DNA of 64,000 nucleotides. Source: an uncultured Alphaproteobacteria bacterium. Its GTDB lineage: Bacteria; Pseudomonadota; Alphaproteobacteria; Methylaequorales; Methylaequoraceae. Shown here piece by piece: positions 34,475 to 43,995 of the stretch. Position 1 is the first letter of the stretch, and every line of letters begins with the position of its first letter. Location: positions 1-64,000 of the forward strand of contig CABZFH010000003.1 in assembly GCA_902524895.1 (NCBI GenBank), given 5' to 3'. Position numbers and translations under genes: made by a program. The notes under the pieces were generated by a model. That model saw nothing but the letters and a program-made list of their open reading frames with translations, searched no databases and had not been told where the DNA came from.

Positions 34475-35221
34475 CTAAAAATATTTAGGGTTTCCACTAT
34501 TTAAAGATAAATATTGAAATATTTCATCACACACTTTTTTTAAAATAAAAGAATCGTCAGATCTTATAACTAACGAAACCCCAAAATTATTATTTTTAAA
34601 ATAGGGGTAACTTCCTATATCCACATTTTTATTTCCCATTTGAATTCTTTCAATAAAATCTCCAATCACCCCTTCTGGTAAAGTGGTAGAAATAGTTTTT
34701 TGAGGTTTAATATTTTTTTTAAACCTGTACTTTAAAAATTCAGTTAGCATAACTTCAAGTATTGACGGGACGCCTGGTAAAACATGAACATTTTCAATTA
34801 TATAACCGGGTGCTATGCTCACTGGATTATCAATTAACACAACATCCGCAGGTAGCAATGTCATCTTTAAACGGGCTTTTGTTAATTCATCACCTTCGTA
34901 ATGTGTGCTAAGCAATTCTTTTGCTGTTTTATTATAAATGAGTTTTCTTCCAAATGCTTTTGCCATTGAAGAGTTGGTGATATCATCATGAGTCGGACCA
35001 ATACCTCCTGAGGTAAAAACATAATCATATGCATAAGAAAACTCTCTTACCTTTCTTACTATTTCTTTTTTTTCATCTGATATAACAGAAATTTCTTTTA
35101 CATCAATTCCATAATTTGACAGTTCTTTACAAAAAAAATTGGAATTAGTATCAACAGTTTTTCCTGAAAGTATTTCATTTCCAATAATTAAAAGACCACA
35201 CCTTTTTCTACATAAATTCAT
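34475..35221 (-). CDS. CinA-type molybdopterin-binding domain protein
   Basis: MoCF-fold protein (248 residues) with LLIIGNEILSGKTVDTNS at the N-terminus and TSGGIGPTHDDITNSSMAKAFG near 70-90, the hallmark of CinA/competence-damage protein N-terminal domains. It lacks the C-terminal nicotinamide-nucleotide amidase domain, as usual for the short alphaproteobacterial form. Proposed activities in the family include ADP-ribose pyrophosphatase; true molybdopterin binding is not shown. Divergent from map. Confidence 0.85.
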   Translation of the reverse strand: MNLCRKRCGLLIIGNEILSGKTVDTNSNFFCKELSNYGIDVKEISVISDEKKEIVRKVREFSYAYDYVFTSGGIGPTHDDITNSSMAKAFGRKLIYNKTAKELLSTHYEGDELTKARLKMTLLPADVVLIDNPVSIAPGYIIENVHVLPGVPSILEVMLTEFLKYRFKKNIKPQKTISTTLPEGVIGDFIERIQMGNKNVDIGSYPYFKNNNFGVSLVIRSDDSFILKKVCDEIFQYLSLNSGNPKYF

Positions 35222-35279
35222 TTTAATTTTTAACTAAACATTTTTCTTTTTTTATTGTAAATTATTCACATTCTTAAAC

Positions 35280-35285
35280 TATACT
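35280..35285 (+). promoter_or_regulatory. Possible -10 box of map-purB operon
   Basis: TATACT at this position lies ten bases before the map start codon, with TTGTAA at 35255-35260 (19-base spacer) as a poor -35. If real, the transcript has almost no leader. Assigned by eye only. Confidence 0.25.
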
Positions 35286-35294
35286 TTTTTCTTA

Positions 35295-36092
35295 ATGATA
35301 AAAACGTTAAATAAAATAAAAATTCACAAAAAAGAATCGTTTGCAAAAATGAGAAATGCAGGAAAGCTTGCGGCAGAATGCTTAGATTTTGTGACTGATT
35401 TTATAAAACCGGGAATCAGCACAGAAGAAATTGATAAATTATGTCATGATTTTCAAATTGATGCTGGTGCAGTGCCAGCACCCCTAAATTATAAAGGCTT
35501 TCCAAAGTCTGTTTGCACTTCCGTTAATCATGTGGTTTGCCATGGAATACCTGGTAGAAAAATTCTTAAAGAAGGAGATATAATTAATATAGATGTAACA
35601 CCAAAATTGAATGGTTGGCATGGAGACACAAGCAGGATGTTTTATGTGGGAAAGGTTAATCTTAAAGCACAGAAATTAGTAGAAACAACCTACGAGGCTT
35701 TAATGAAAGGCATTGAAAAAGTTAGACCAGGTAATACTACTGGAGATATAGGTCATGCTATACAAAATTTTGCTGAGTCAAAGAGATATTCGATAGTAAG
35801 AGAATTTTGTGGTCACGGTCTTGGAGAAGTTTTTCACGATATGCCTAGTATTCTTCACTATGGAAAACCAGGAGAGGGAGAAGTGTTAGAAGAAGGAATG
35901 TTTTTTACAATTGAGCCAATGATAAATATTGGAGAATCAAAAGTCAAAGTTTTATCTGATGGCTGGACAGCTGTAACTTCCGATAAATCTTTATCTGCAC
36001 AATTCGAACATTCTGTAGGGGTTACAAAAACTGGTTATGAAATTTTTACAATGTCTCCAAAAAATTATAAATTTCCACCATACATAAAATGA
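35295..36092 (+). CDS. map: Methionine aminopeptidase type I
   Basis: Removes the initiator methionine from new proteins. The metal ligands are all seen: D in IINIDVTPKLNGWHGDTSRMF (two Asp), H in REFCGHGLGEVFHD, E in TIEPMINIG and E in AQFEHSVGV. Length 265 residues is normal. Its TGA stop overlaps the ATG of purB (ATGA), so the two are translationally coupled. Confidence 0.96.
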   Translation: MIKTLNKIKIHKKESFAKMRNAGKLAAECLDFVTDFIKPGISTEEIDKLCHDFQIDAGAVPAPLNYKGFPKSVCTSVNHVVCHGIPGRKILKEGDIINIDVTPKLNGWHGDTSRMFYVGKVNLKAQKLVETTYEALMKGIEKVRPGNTTGDIGHAIQNFAESKRYSIVREFCGHGLGEVFHDMPSILHYGKPGEGEVLEEGMFFTIEPMINIGESKVKVLSDGWTAVTSDKSLSAQFEHSVGVTKTGYEIFTMSPKNYKFPPYIK

Positions 36093-37390
36093 TCCCTAGA
36101 TACTCACGAGAACAATTAGTTAAAATTTGGACACCAAACAATAAATTTAAAATCTGGTTAAATATAGAGATTTTGGCCTGTGAAGCTCAATGTGAACTGG
36201 GAATCATACCAAAAAACTCATTAAAAATTATTAAAAAAAAAGCAGATTTTGAAGTTGAAAGAATCAATACTATTGAAAAAGAGGTAAAGCATGACGTAAT
36301 TGCTTTTTTGACAAATCTAGCCGAAAATGTGGGTATAGATTCAAGGTTCATTCATCAAGGTATGACTTCATCAGATGTTCTAGATACGTGTTTATCAGTT
36401 CAAATGAAGCAGTCATGTAAAATAATAATTTCAGAATTAAGAGAATTAATTGAAATTATAAGAGAAAAAGCGATTGAGCATAAAAATACAATTTGTATAG
36501 GTAGAAGTCATGGAATTTATGCCGAACCAACTACGTTTGGTATTAAGCTTTTAAAAGTATATGCAGAATTTAAAAGAAATCTTAAAAGACTTATTGAAGC
36601 TGAGAAAAATATTTCTGTATGTGCAATATCTGGTGCAGTTGGAACATTTGCCAACATAGATCCATTTGTAGAACAATATGTTGCAAAAAAATTAGGACTA
36701 AGACCGGAACCGATATCGACCCAAGTAATACCTAGAGATAGACATGCACACCTTTTTTCAATAATAGGGATTCTGGCTAGTTCAATTGAAAATATTTCTA
36801 TAGAAATTAGGCATCTTCAAAGGAGTGAGGTAAACGAAGTTCAAGAATTTTTTTTGAAGACTCAAAAAGGCTCCTCTGCTATGCCACATAAGAAAAATCC
36901 CATTTTAAGTGAAAATCTCACCGGTATATCAAGAATTATTAGAAGTTCAGTTGCCCCATTAATGGAAAATATTAGTCTCTGGCACGAAAGAGATATCTCG
37001 CATTCATCAGTTGAAAGAATTGTATGCCCTGATGCACTTATTCTCATTGATTTTTCTCTTAATAGATTAAAAGGAGTAATTAAAAACCTAGTTGTTAACA
37101 AAAAAAAAATGAAATTAAATTTAACGAATACAAATGGACTTTATAACTCACAAAGAGTTTTACTTGAATTGACAAAAAAGGGAATTTCAAGAGAAAAAGC
37201 TTATAGAATTGTTCAATCAGTAGCAATGAAATCTTGGGATAAAAATATTAATTTTCAAACATTGCTTCAAAGAGATAAAGAAGTTAAAAAATTTTTATCA
37301 AGGAATGATTTGGCAAAAATCTTTGATTTAAATTATTACTTAAAATATGTAAATTTTTTGTTCGATAGAGTTTTAAAAAATGGTCAATAA
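36089..37390 (+). CDS. purB: Adenylosuccinate lyase
   Basis: Cleaves SAICAR and adenylosuccinate in purine synthesis. The signature SSAMPHKKNPILSENL and the catalytic HQGMTSSDVLDT and SHGIYAEPTTFG motifs are present. Length 433 residues. It overlaps map upstream and purC downstream (11 bases), opening the purine cluster. Confidence 0.95.
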   Translation: MIPRYSREQLVKIWTPNNKFKIWLNIEILACEAQCELGIIPKNSLKIIKKKADFEVERINTIEKEVKHDVIAFLTNLAENVGIDSRFIHQGMTSSDVLDTCLSVQMKQSCKIIISELRELIEIIREKAIEHKNTICIGRSHGIYAEPTTFGIKLLKVYAEFKRNLKRLIEAEKNISVCAISGAVGTFANIDPFVEQYVAKKLGLRPEPISTQVIPRDRHAHLFSIIGILASSIENISIEIRHLQRSEVNEVQEFFLKTQKGSSAMPHKKNPILSENLTGISRIIRSSVAPLMENISLWHERDISHSSVERIVCPDALILIDFSLNRLKGVIKNLVVNKKKMKLNLTNTNGLYNSQRVLLELTKKGISREKAYRIVQSVAMKSWDKNINFQTLLQRDKEVKKFLSRNDLAKIFDLNYYLKYVNFLFDRVLKNGQ

Positions 37391-38123
37391 AAGTAAACTA
37401 TTTGAAGGCAAAGCTAAAATCATATTTGAAGGCAATCAACCAAATACACTGATACAACATTTTAAAGATGATGCAACTGCATTTAATAACAAAAAAAAGG
37501 GGAAAATACTTGGAAAGGGAAAAATAAATAATTTGATATCAGAGTTTTTAATGAAAAAGATATCAGAACTAAAAATTAAAACTCATTTTATAAAAAGAAT
37601 AAATATGCGTGAACAAATGATTCGTAAGCTTGATATAATTCCTTTGGAAGTTGTCATCAGAAATATTGCTACAGGGTCAATTGTAAAAAGATTAGGAGTT
37701 AATGAGGGTGAAAAATTTAAAGAACCAATTATCGAATTTTATTTGAAAAATGATCAACTTAATGACCCAATTGTTTCTCAAGAACACATTGAAGTATTTG
37801 AATGGGCTAGTCAAGATGAATTGAAAAAGATTATTTCTATTTCTAAAAAAATTAATAATTATTTATTAGATTTTTTCTTAATGAGAAATATTAAATTAAT
37901 AGATTTTAAACTTGAGTTTGGAAGATCATTTGAAAACAAAAAAGAAATAATGGTAGCTGACGAAATTAGTCCTGATAATTGTAGATTATGGGATTTAAAG
38001 ACTAATAAAAAACTTGATAAAGATAGGTTTAGACTAGATTTAGGTGATGTGGAAGAATCATATCAGGAAATAGCAAATAGACTAGGTATTTTATCTTCAA
38101 AAAAGACTAAAAGGGAATATTAA
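37380..38123 (+). CDS. purC: SAICAR synthetase
   Basis: Joins aspartate to CAIR. Motifs LFEGKAKIIFEG, IPLEVVIRNIATGSIVKRLG and IMVADEISPDNCRLWD are typical. At 247 residues it is the standard single-domain form. Runs directly into purS with no gap. Confidence 0.95.
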   Translation: MVNKSKLFEGKAKIIFEGNQPNTLIQHFKDDATAFNNKKKGKILGKGKINNLISEFLMKKISELKIKTHFIKRINMREQMIRKLDIIPLEVVIRNIATGSIVKRLGVNEGEKFKEPIIEFYLKNDQLNDPIVSQEHIEVFEWASQDELKKIISISKKINNYLLDFFLMRNIKLIDFKLEFGRSFENKKEIMVADEISPDNCRLWDLKTNKKLDKDRFRLDLGDVEESYQEIANRLGILSSKKTKREY

Positions 38124-38360
38124 ATGAAATTTAGAGTTTATGTGTCATTCAAAGAAGGAGTTTTAGATCCTGAGGCAGAAGCAATAAAAAAAACACTGGA
38201 TACTTGTGGTTTTACAGAGATTAGAAAATTATCTAGAGGTAAATTTTTTGATATTGATATTAAGGATAAATGTAAAAATAAAGAAGATATTGTTAAAAAA
38301 ATAAGTGATGAAGTTTTGTCTAATCCAATTATAGAAAATTTTAAAATTGAAAAATTATAA
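38124..38360 (+). CDS. purS: Phosphoribosylformylglycinamidine synthase subunit PurS
   Basis: Small bridging subunit (78 residues) that helps PurQ and PurL form the FGAM synthase complex. The start KFRVYVSFKEGVLDPEAEAIKKTL matches the family closely. It begins right after the purC stop and precedes purQ by three bases. Confidence 0.92.
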   Translation: MKFRVYVSFKEGVLDPEAEAIKKTLDTCGFTEIRKLSRGKFFDIDIKDKCKNKEDIVKKISDEVLSNPIIENFKIEKL

Positions 38361-38363
38361 GTT

Positions 38364-39050
38364 ATGGCTAAAAAACCATTAATTTCAATTATAATTTTTC
38401 CAGGGTCTAATTGTGATAGAGATTTAATAGTTGCGATCAAGAAAACTTTAAATGTTGAAACAAATATAATTTGGCATAATGAAAAAATAATTCCCAAAAG
38501 TGATATTATTTTCATTCCTGGCGGATTTTCTTACGGAGATTATTTAAGAGCTGGTATTTTAGCTACTAAATCACCTGCAATAAAAGAAGTAATACGATGG
38601 TCAAAAAAAGGAGTGAGAGTTATTGGAATATGTAATGGTTTTCAAATTTTGACAGAGTGTAAACTTTTACCGGGTACTTTAACAAAAAATATAAATCCAA
38701 GTTTTTTATGTAAAGATATTTACCTGAAACTAAATAAAAATAACAAACTAATAAAAAATATATCAAAAGAAAAATTAAAATTACCAATTGCACATTCTCA
38801 GGGGTGTTTTTATTGTGAAGAGGAACAATTAAAATTATTACAGGATAACAATCAAATTGCTTTTCAATATTGTGATGTTAATGGCAATATAAATAAAGAT
38901 AATAATCCTAATGGATCCTTGCTAAATATAGCTGGTGTGACAAATTTAAAACAAAATATATTAGGCATGATGCCACATCCTGAGCGCGCAATTGATCTTC
39001 AGGGTTTAAGTGATGGTAAATTTTTTTTCGAAGTTTTGAAACAATTATGA
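38364..39050 (+). CDS. purQ: FGAM synthase glutaminase subunit PurQ
   Basis: Class I glutamine amidotransferase that feeds ammonia to PurL. The nucleophile Cys is in [10 protein letters not shown] near residue 90 and the His/Glu pair in [10 protein letters not shown] near 208-213. Length 228 residues. Its stop overlaps the purL start as ATGA. Confidence 0.95.
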   Translation: MAKKPLISIIIFPGSNCDRDLIVAIKKTLNVETNIIWHNEKIIPKSDIIFIPGGFSYGDYLRAGILATKSPAIKEVIRWSKKGVRVIGICNGFQILTECKLLPGTLTKNINPSFLCKDIYLKLNKNNKLIKNISKEKLKLPIAHSQGCFYCEEEQLKLLQDNNQIAFQYCDVNGNINKDNNPNGSLLNIAGVTNLKQNILGMMPHPERAIDLQGLSDGKFFFEVLKQL

Positions 39051-41230
39051 AAACTAAAATTACAGAAAATTTAATAAAAAGTCATAATCTTTCAAAAGAT
39101 GAATACAAATTGATATTAAAAATTCTAAAAAGAGAACCAAATCTTCTAGAATTGGGAATATTTTCAGTAATGTGGAGTGAACATTGTTCTTATAAATCAA
39201 CTAAAAAATGGCTTAAACAACTTCCAACAAAAGCAGAGTGGGTTATTTGTGGTCCGGGTGAAAATGCAGGAATAATCGATATTGGTGATAATGATGCAAT
39301 TGTTTTTAAAATGGAAAGTCATAATCATCCATCTTTTATTGAACCCTATCAAGGTGCAGCAACAGGTGTTGGTGGTATATTAAGGGATATTTTTACAATG
39401 GGTGCTCGCCCAATTGCGAATATAAATTCATTAAGATTTGGAGATCCTAAAAATTCAAAAACTAAGCATTTACTTAATGGTGTTGTTTCTGGTATTGGAG
39501 ATTATGGAAATTGTATAGGTGTTCCAACTGTTGGAGGGGAATGTTTTTTTCATAAATCGTATAATCATAATATTTTAGTAAATGCTATGACAGTTGGATT
39601 GGTTAAAAAAGAAAAAATTTTTTATTCTTCTGCTAAAGGAATTGGCTTCCCCATAATCTACGTTGGCGGAAAGACAGGCAGAGATGGAATTCATGGAGCT
39701 ACGATGGCATCTGCTGAGTTTGATGAAAAAAATAAAGATAAACGTCCACAAGTTCAAGTAGGTGATCCATTCAAAGAAAAGTTATTGTTAGAGGCTTGCT
39801 TAGAATTGATGAGCTCGGATGCAATTGTTGCAATTCAAGATATGGGAGCAGCTGGACTTACTTCTTCTTCATTCGAAATGGCATCAAAAGGAAATTGTGG
39901 TATCGAGTTAGAACTTGATAAAGTTCCTCAAAGAGAAACTAAGATGGAACCTTACGAAATAATGTTATCTGAAACTCAAGAAAGAATGTTAATGATAATC
40001 AACCCAAATTTTAAGGAAAAAACCGCAAAAGTTTTTAAAAAATGGGGTTTAGAATTTAGTGAAATTGGAAAAATTACAGATACAGGAATAATGAAAATTT
40101 ATTTTAAAGGTGAATTAAAAGCAACATTGCCTATAAAACCACTAGCTGATGCTGCACCTGAATATGACAGGCCGAGAACTAAAACTTTAAAGAAAAAGGA
40201 AAAAACTTTAAAAGATTTTAAAACAATAAATTTAAAACAAGCATTAATTAAAATAATGTCTAGCCCTAATCAATCCTCAAAAGAATGGGTTTTCAATCAA
40301 TACGATAGAAGTGTAATGGGGGATACCGTTGCAGATTCTCAAAAGTCTGATTCAGCAATTATTCGTATTCACAATACTAATAAAGCAGTGGCTATAACCT
40401 GTGATTGTAACCCGCTTTATTGTAATTCTGATCCTTATCGAGGAGCTCTACTCGCGGTAACTGAAACATGGAGAAATCTCTGTGCATCAGGAGCAATGCC
40501 AATGGCAATAACTGATAATTTAAATTTCGGTAATCCAGAAAAAAGAGAAATTATGTTCGAAATTGTTGAGTCTATAAAAGGAATTAGTGAAGCTTGTAAA
40601 AAACTAAAATATCCGGTTGTGTCAGGAAATGTTTCGCTCTATAACGAAACCGAAGGCAAATCTATTTATCCTACACCAGTTATTGGGGGTGTGGGTTTAA
40701 TTAAAAATTATAAAAATTTTGGGCGAATAAATCTTAAGAAAAATAAAACCATTTTTTTAATTGGGAAGACATACGGTCATATGAATCAGTCAGTTTATGA
40801 AAAAGAAATTATGGAAGTTGAAAGAGGCAAGCCACCAAAAGTCGACTTTAAAGAAGAAATAAAAAATGGTTTATTCATAAGAAAATTAATTGAGAAAAAT
40901 TTACTAGAAGGGTGTCATGACATTTCTGATGGAGGTTTGGTTGTGTGCTTATCTGAAATGGTAATTAATAGTAACATAGGTATGGAGATAAAAGTTCCAA
41001 AAACCTCACTCAGTTTTGAGGAATGGTTGTTTTCCGAAGACCAATCAAGATACGTGATTGTGCCTAAAAATAATGAAGAGATTGAATATCTTGCTTCAAT
41101 AGAAAATATTTCTATAAATAAATTAGGCAAGGCTGGAGGAAAAAAATTAATAATTAAAAATTGTCTTGAAATTGCAATAAAAGATCTTATTGATATTAAT
41201 AATAAATGGTTTTATGATTACTTGAGTTAA
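39047..41230 (+). CDS. purL: FGAM synthase subunit PurL
   Basis: ATP-dependent synthase subunit of the small (Bacillus-like) type, 727 residues. [16 protein letters not shown] near residue 44, the ATP-binding [23 protein letters not shown], and the second-half [17 protein letters not shown] are diagnostic. Works with PurS and PurQ encoded just upstream. bolA follows by two bases. Confidence 0.96.
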   Translation: MKTKITENLIKSHNLSKDEYKLILKILKREPNLLELGIFSVMWSEHCSYKSTKKWLKQLPTKAEWVICGPGENAGIIDIGDNDAIVFKMESHNHPSFIEPYQGAATGVGGILRDIFTMGARPIANINSLRFGDPKNSKTKHLLNGVVSGIGDYGNCIGVPTVGGECFFHKSYNHNILVNAMTVGLVKKEKIFYSSAKGIGFPIIYVGGKTGRDGIHGATMASAEFDEKNKDKRPQVQVGDPFKEKLLLEACLELMSSDAIVAIQDMGAAGLTSSSFEMASKGNCGIELELDKVPQRETKMEPYEIMLSETQERMLMIINPNFKEKTAKVFKKWGLEFSEIGKITDTGIMKIYFKGELKATLPIKPLADAAPEYDRPRTKTLKKKEKTLKDFKTINLKQALIKIMSSPNQSSKEWVFNQYDRSVMGDTVADSQKSDSAIIRIHNTNKAVAITCDCNPLYCNSDPYRGALLAVTETWRNLCASGAMPMAITDNLNFGNPEKREIMFEIVESIKGISEACKKLKYPVVSGNVSLYNETEGKSIYPTPVIGGVGLIKNYKNFGRINLKKNKTIFLIGKTYGHMNQSVYEKEIMEVERGKPPKVDFKEEIKNGLFIRKLIEKNLLEGCHDISDGGLVVCLSEMVINSNIGMEIKVPKTSLSFEEWLFSEDQSRYVIVPKNNEEIEYLASIENISINKLGKAGGKKLIIKNCLEIAIKDLIDINNKWFYDYLS

Positions 41231-41232
41231 AT

Positions 41233-41463
41233 ATGGCAATGCCTAAAGAAGAATTGATCGAACTAATTAAGAAAAAAATTCCTGATGCTGAGTTCGATAT
41301 TGAAGATTTGAAAGGAGATGATAACCACTTTCATGCAATTATAAAATCTAAAGCTTTTAATGGTTTATCAAAAGTTGAACAACATAAACTAGTTTATCAG
41401 GCATTGGGCAGTCATATGGGTACAACGCTTCATGCATTAATGTTAACAACATTAAAAAAATAA
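41233..41463 (+). CDS. BolA family protein
   Basis: Short 76-residue BolA (IbaG-like), with the conserved HFHAIIKSKAFNGLSKVEQHKLVYQAL stretch shortened here to its key residues: the H of NHFHA and the H of VEQHK. BolA proteins pair with CGFS glutaredoxins to handle 2Fe-2S clusters; the partner gene lies 13 bases downstream, which makes the pairing plausible here. Confidence 0.93.
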   Translation: MAMPKEELIELIKKKIPDAEFDIEDLKGDDNHFHAIIKSKAFNGLSKVEQHKLVYQALGSHMGTTLHALMLTTLKK

Positions 41464-41476
41464 CAAAAGGAAAAAA

Positions 41477-41818
41477 ATGACAAAAATTATAAATGATAAA
41501 ATAAAAAAACTTATAAGTAGCGATGGTGTTGTCCTTTTTATGAAAGGTGATTCAGACTTTCCTCAGTGTGGATTTTCGGCTAATGTTGTTGGAATTTTAA
41601 ATTATTTTGGAATTAGTTTTAAAAGCTACAACGTTCTCGAGGATGACACACTTAGACAGGGGATCAAAGAATTTTCTAGTTGGCCAACTATTCCGCAAAT
41701 TTATATAAATGGCGAATTCATAGGAGGGAGCGATATATTAAAAGAATTAGTTGAAAGTGGAGAAATAGTTGAAATTCTTAATGAAAAAAAAATAGAATTT
41801 ACAATTCCTAAAAAATAA
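41477..41818 (+). CDS. grxD: Monothiol glutaredoxin, CGFS type
   Basis: 113 residues with the active site FPQCGFSA near residue 26-33 and the glutathione-binding WPTIPQIYINGEFIGGSDI. Grx4-type proteins bind a 2Fe-2S cluster with glutathione and pass it on, often with BolA. A good ribosome site (AAAGGAAA) precedes the ATG. It ends the purine-side operon, convergent with the glycosyltransferase gene. Confidence 0.95.
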   Translation: MTKIINDKIKKLISSDGVVLFMKGDSDFPQCGFSANVVGILNYFGISFKSYNVLEDDTLRQGIKEFSSWPTIPQIYINGEFIGGSDILKELVESGEIVEILNEKKIEFTIPKK

Positions 41819-41825
41819 TTTCCTT

Positions 41826-42575
41826 TTATTTAATCATATATTTAGATTTTATTGCTGATATTAGATTATATAGACCACATAAAATTGAAATCAAAAACCC
41901 AATTATTCCCTCCTTAAATCCTTTTCTCAAAAAATAACATTTGCAGAATCTTGAAAATATTTTTCTTATGGACAAATCTTTTTTTTTAAATCCTTTTCTT
42001 TGAACAATATCTAAGGCTCTTAAATCTGTATTCCTGTTAAATCTAATAAGTAAATCAGACGTGTTTTTTGACATAAAATGATCTATTGGAAGTTTAAGTG
42101 CTGGTCCTTTTTTACCTGATAAGTAATAATCTGGATGAACCCTCTGATTACCCCATTTTTTTGATCCTTTTTTAAATAGAGAAAATTTTCCATCCGGTGC
42201 AAGACAAGCCATCCAACCATTTTTTATAGGATAATTACCCACATAGTTAAGTAAATTAATATAATGAAAATCGTAATTTGATTCTTTTGTAACTTTAAGA
42301 ATTTCTTTAGCTAAACTTTTAGATACTATTTCATCGGCGTCCACTTCTAAAATCCATTTCATAGAACATTTACTGATACCAAAGTTTCTCCTATCTCCTT
42401 CAAATTCCCAATGTCCTTCAAAAACTGAGTGTGTAAATTTTGTAGATATTTCCTTTGAATTATCAATAGATCTGTCTAACACCACAACTATTTCGTCGGT
42501 AAAAATTAGGTTTGAAAGACATTTTTCTAGATTTTTTTCTTCATTTCTAGCTATTATAAGACAAGAAAGACTCAT
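41826..42575 (-). CDS. Family 2 glycosyltransferase, WaaE/KdtX-like
   Basis: The N-terminal SCLIIARNEEKNLEKCLSNL, DEIVVVLDRSIDNS and the DXD-like ILEVDADEIVS near residues 73-83 mark a GT-A fold of the lipopolysaccharide core family. The C-terminus has a hydrophobic helix (about 222-242) that may sit on the membrane. A role in LPS core synthesis is inferred from family, not from neighbours. Length 249 residues. Confidence 0.85.
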   Translation of the reverse strand: MSLSCLIIARNEEKNLEKCLSNLIFTDEIVVVLDRSIDNSKEISTKFTHSVFEGHWEFEGDRRNFGISKCSMKWILEVDADEIVSKSLAKEILKVTKESNYDFHYINLLNYVGNYPIKNGWMACLAPDGKFSLFKKGSKKWGNQRVHPDYYLSGKKGPALKLPIDHFMSKNTSDLLIRFNRNTDLRALDIVQRKGFKKKDLSIRKIFSRFCKCYFLRKGFKEGIIGFLISILCGLYNLISAIKSKYMIK

Positions 42576-42620
42576 GAAAATATGTTAAATTATTCTTAAT
42601 AGAAATTCAAATGGGTTTAA

Positions 42621-43238
42621 TTATCTCGAGTAATACTCAATAACTAAGTTTGGTTCCATAATTACTGGGTAAGGAATATCATTAAGCTTAGGACCTTTTA
42701 AAAATTTACCTTTCATTTTATCAAAATCAACAGAAATATATTCAGGGACATCTCTTTCAGTAGAGCTCATTGCTTCCAAAACAATTGGGATTTCTCTGCT
42801 TTTTTCTTTTACTTCAATTATGTCTTCGTCACTAACACTATATGAGGCTATTGTTACTTTTTTACCGTTAACGAGTATGTGTCCGTGACTAACAAACTGT
42901 CTTGCTGAAAAAATTGTAGGTACAAATTTCATTCTATATATAACTGAATCTAATCTTCTTTCTAGAAGCTCAACAAAATTTTGGCTTGTATCACCTTTTA
43001 TTCTAGTAGCCTTTACAAATAAATTTCTAAATTGTTTTTCTGTTATATAGCCGTAGTAACATTTAAGCTTTTGTTTTGCCATTAACTGGATACCATAGTC
43101 AGAGGGCTTTCTTCTTTTATTTTGACCATGAATTCCTGGAGGATATTCCCTTTTATTAAAAGGACTTTTAGGTCTTCCCCAAAGATTACACTTTAATCTT
43201 CTATCAACTTTATATTTTGCTTTTAAAATCCTAGTCAT
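42621..43238 (-). CDS. rpsD: Ribosomal protein S4
   Basis: Primary 16S rRNA-binding protein of the small subunit. The S4 N-terminal domain ([21 protein letters not shown]) and the S4 RNA-binding motif ([11 protein letters not shown]...[17 protein letters not shown]) are complete. Length 205 residues. It stands alone, outside any ribosomal protein operon, as usual in alphaproteobacteria. Confidence 0.97.
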   Translation of the reverse strand: MTRILKAKYKVDRRLKCNLWGRPKSPFNKREYPPGIHGQNKRRKPSDYGIQLMAKQKLKCYYGYITEKQFRNLFVKATRIKGDTSQNFVELLERRLDSVIYRMKFVPTIFSARQFVSHGHILVNGKKVTIASYSVSDEDIIEVKEKSREIPIVLEAMSSTERDVPEYISVDFDKMKGKFLKGPKLNDIPYPVIMEPNLVIEYYSR

Positions 43239-43275
43239 GATTAGGAAATATACTTTTAAATAAATTTAAGTCAAA

Positions 43276-43995
43276 TTATTTGAAATTTTTTCTATCTAGA
43301 CTGTTGATAATCCCCAAAAGCATATCAACTTCATTTTTTGTTAAATTATTTCTGTTAAAGATATTCCTGATTTTATTTTTTATTATATCTTTTCTCTCTA
43401 AGGTTTTAAAAAAACCTTTTTTTTCTAATTTAGTTTCCAGTTGATTTATAAAAACTAAAAATTCTTTTTTTTTGGCTAATAAATTATTACCTTTTTTTAA
43501 AATACTTTTTTTATTTTCATAGTTTTTGGACCATTCATAACAGAAAAGAATGACAGAATGTGACAAATTCAAAGAAGAAAATTTATCATTTGCATTTATA
43601 TAAACCAGTCTATCTACTAAAGATAAATGCTGATTGTTTAAACCAGAATTTTCTGGTCCAAATACAATTCCGATCTTATTTTTTTGATCTAAAAGTTCCA
43701 TTTCCCTTATTAAACTAGATATATTTAAGGTTTTCTTTTTTATAGTTCTTTTTCTGGCTGAAAAAGCAAAAATAAAATTTAAATCCTTAATTGCATCTTC
43801 TAGAGTTTTAAATAATTTTGAATTTTCTATAACTTTAATGGCTCCCGCAGCCAAGGGTTTAATCTTCTCATGATCCAATGAAAATTTTGGAGAAACTAAT
43901 CGAACTTCTTTAAAATTAAAATTTAACATACTTCTTGCAACTGCACCAAAGTTTTCTGGTAACTGAGTGTTTACTAATATTATAATTGGCTTAAT
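43276..43995 (-). CDS. TrmJ/TrmH-family RNA methyltransferase with probable ATT start
   Basis: SPOUT-class methyltransferase acting on the ribose 2'-OH of tRNA or rRNA. SAM-binding motifs are GIVFGPENSGLNN (about residue 110) and SLNLSHSVILFCYEW. The family N-terminus, IKPIIILVNTQLPENFGAVARSM, is encoded in frame upstream of the first ATG (43929), but no ATG, GTG or TTG precedes it before a TGA at 44011-44013. The best start is ATT at 43995, overlapping the cimA stop (ATTAA). That gives 239 residues. Starting at ATG 43929 would remove the first strand and motif 1. Confidence 0.85.
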   Translation of the reverse strand: MKPIIILVNTQLPENFGAVARSMLNFNFKEVRLVSPKFSLDHEKIKPLAAGAIKVIENSKLFKTLEDAIKDLNFIFAFSARKRTIKKKTLNISSLIREMELLDQKNKIGIVFGPENSGLNNQHLSLVDRLVYINANDKFSSLNLSHSVILFCYEWSKNYENKKSILKKGNNLLAKKKEFLVFINQLETKLEKKGFFKTLERKDIIKNKIRNIFNRNNLTKNEVDMLLGIINSLDRKNFK

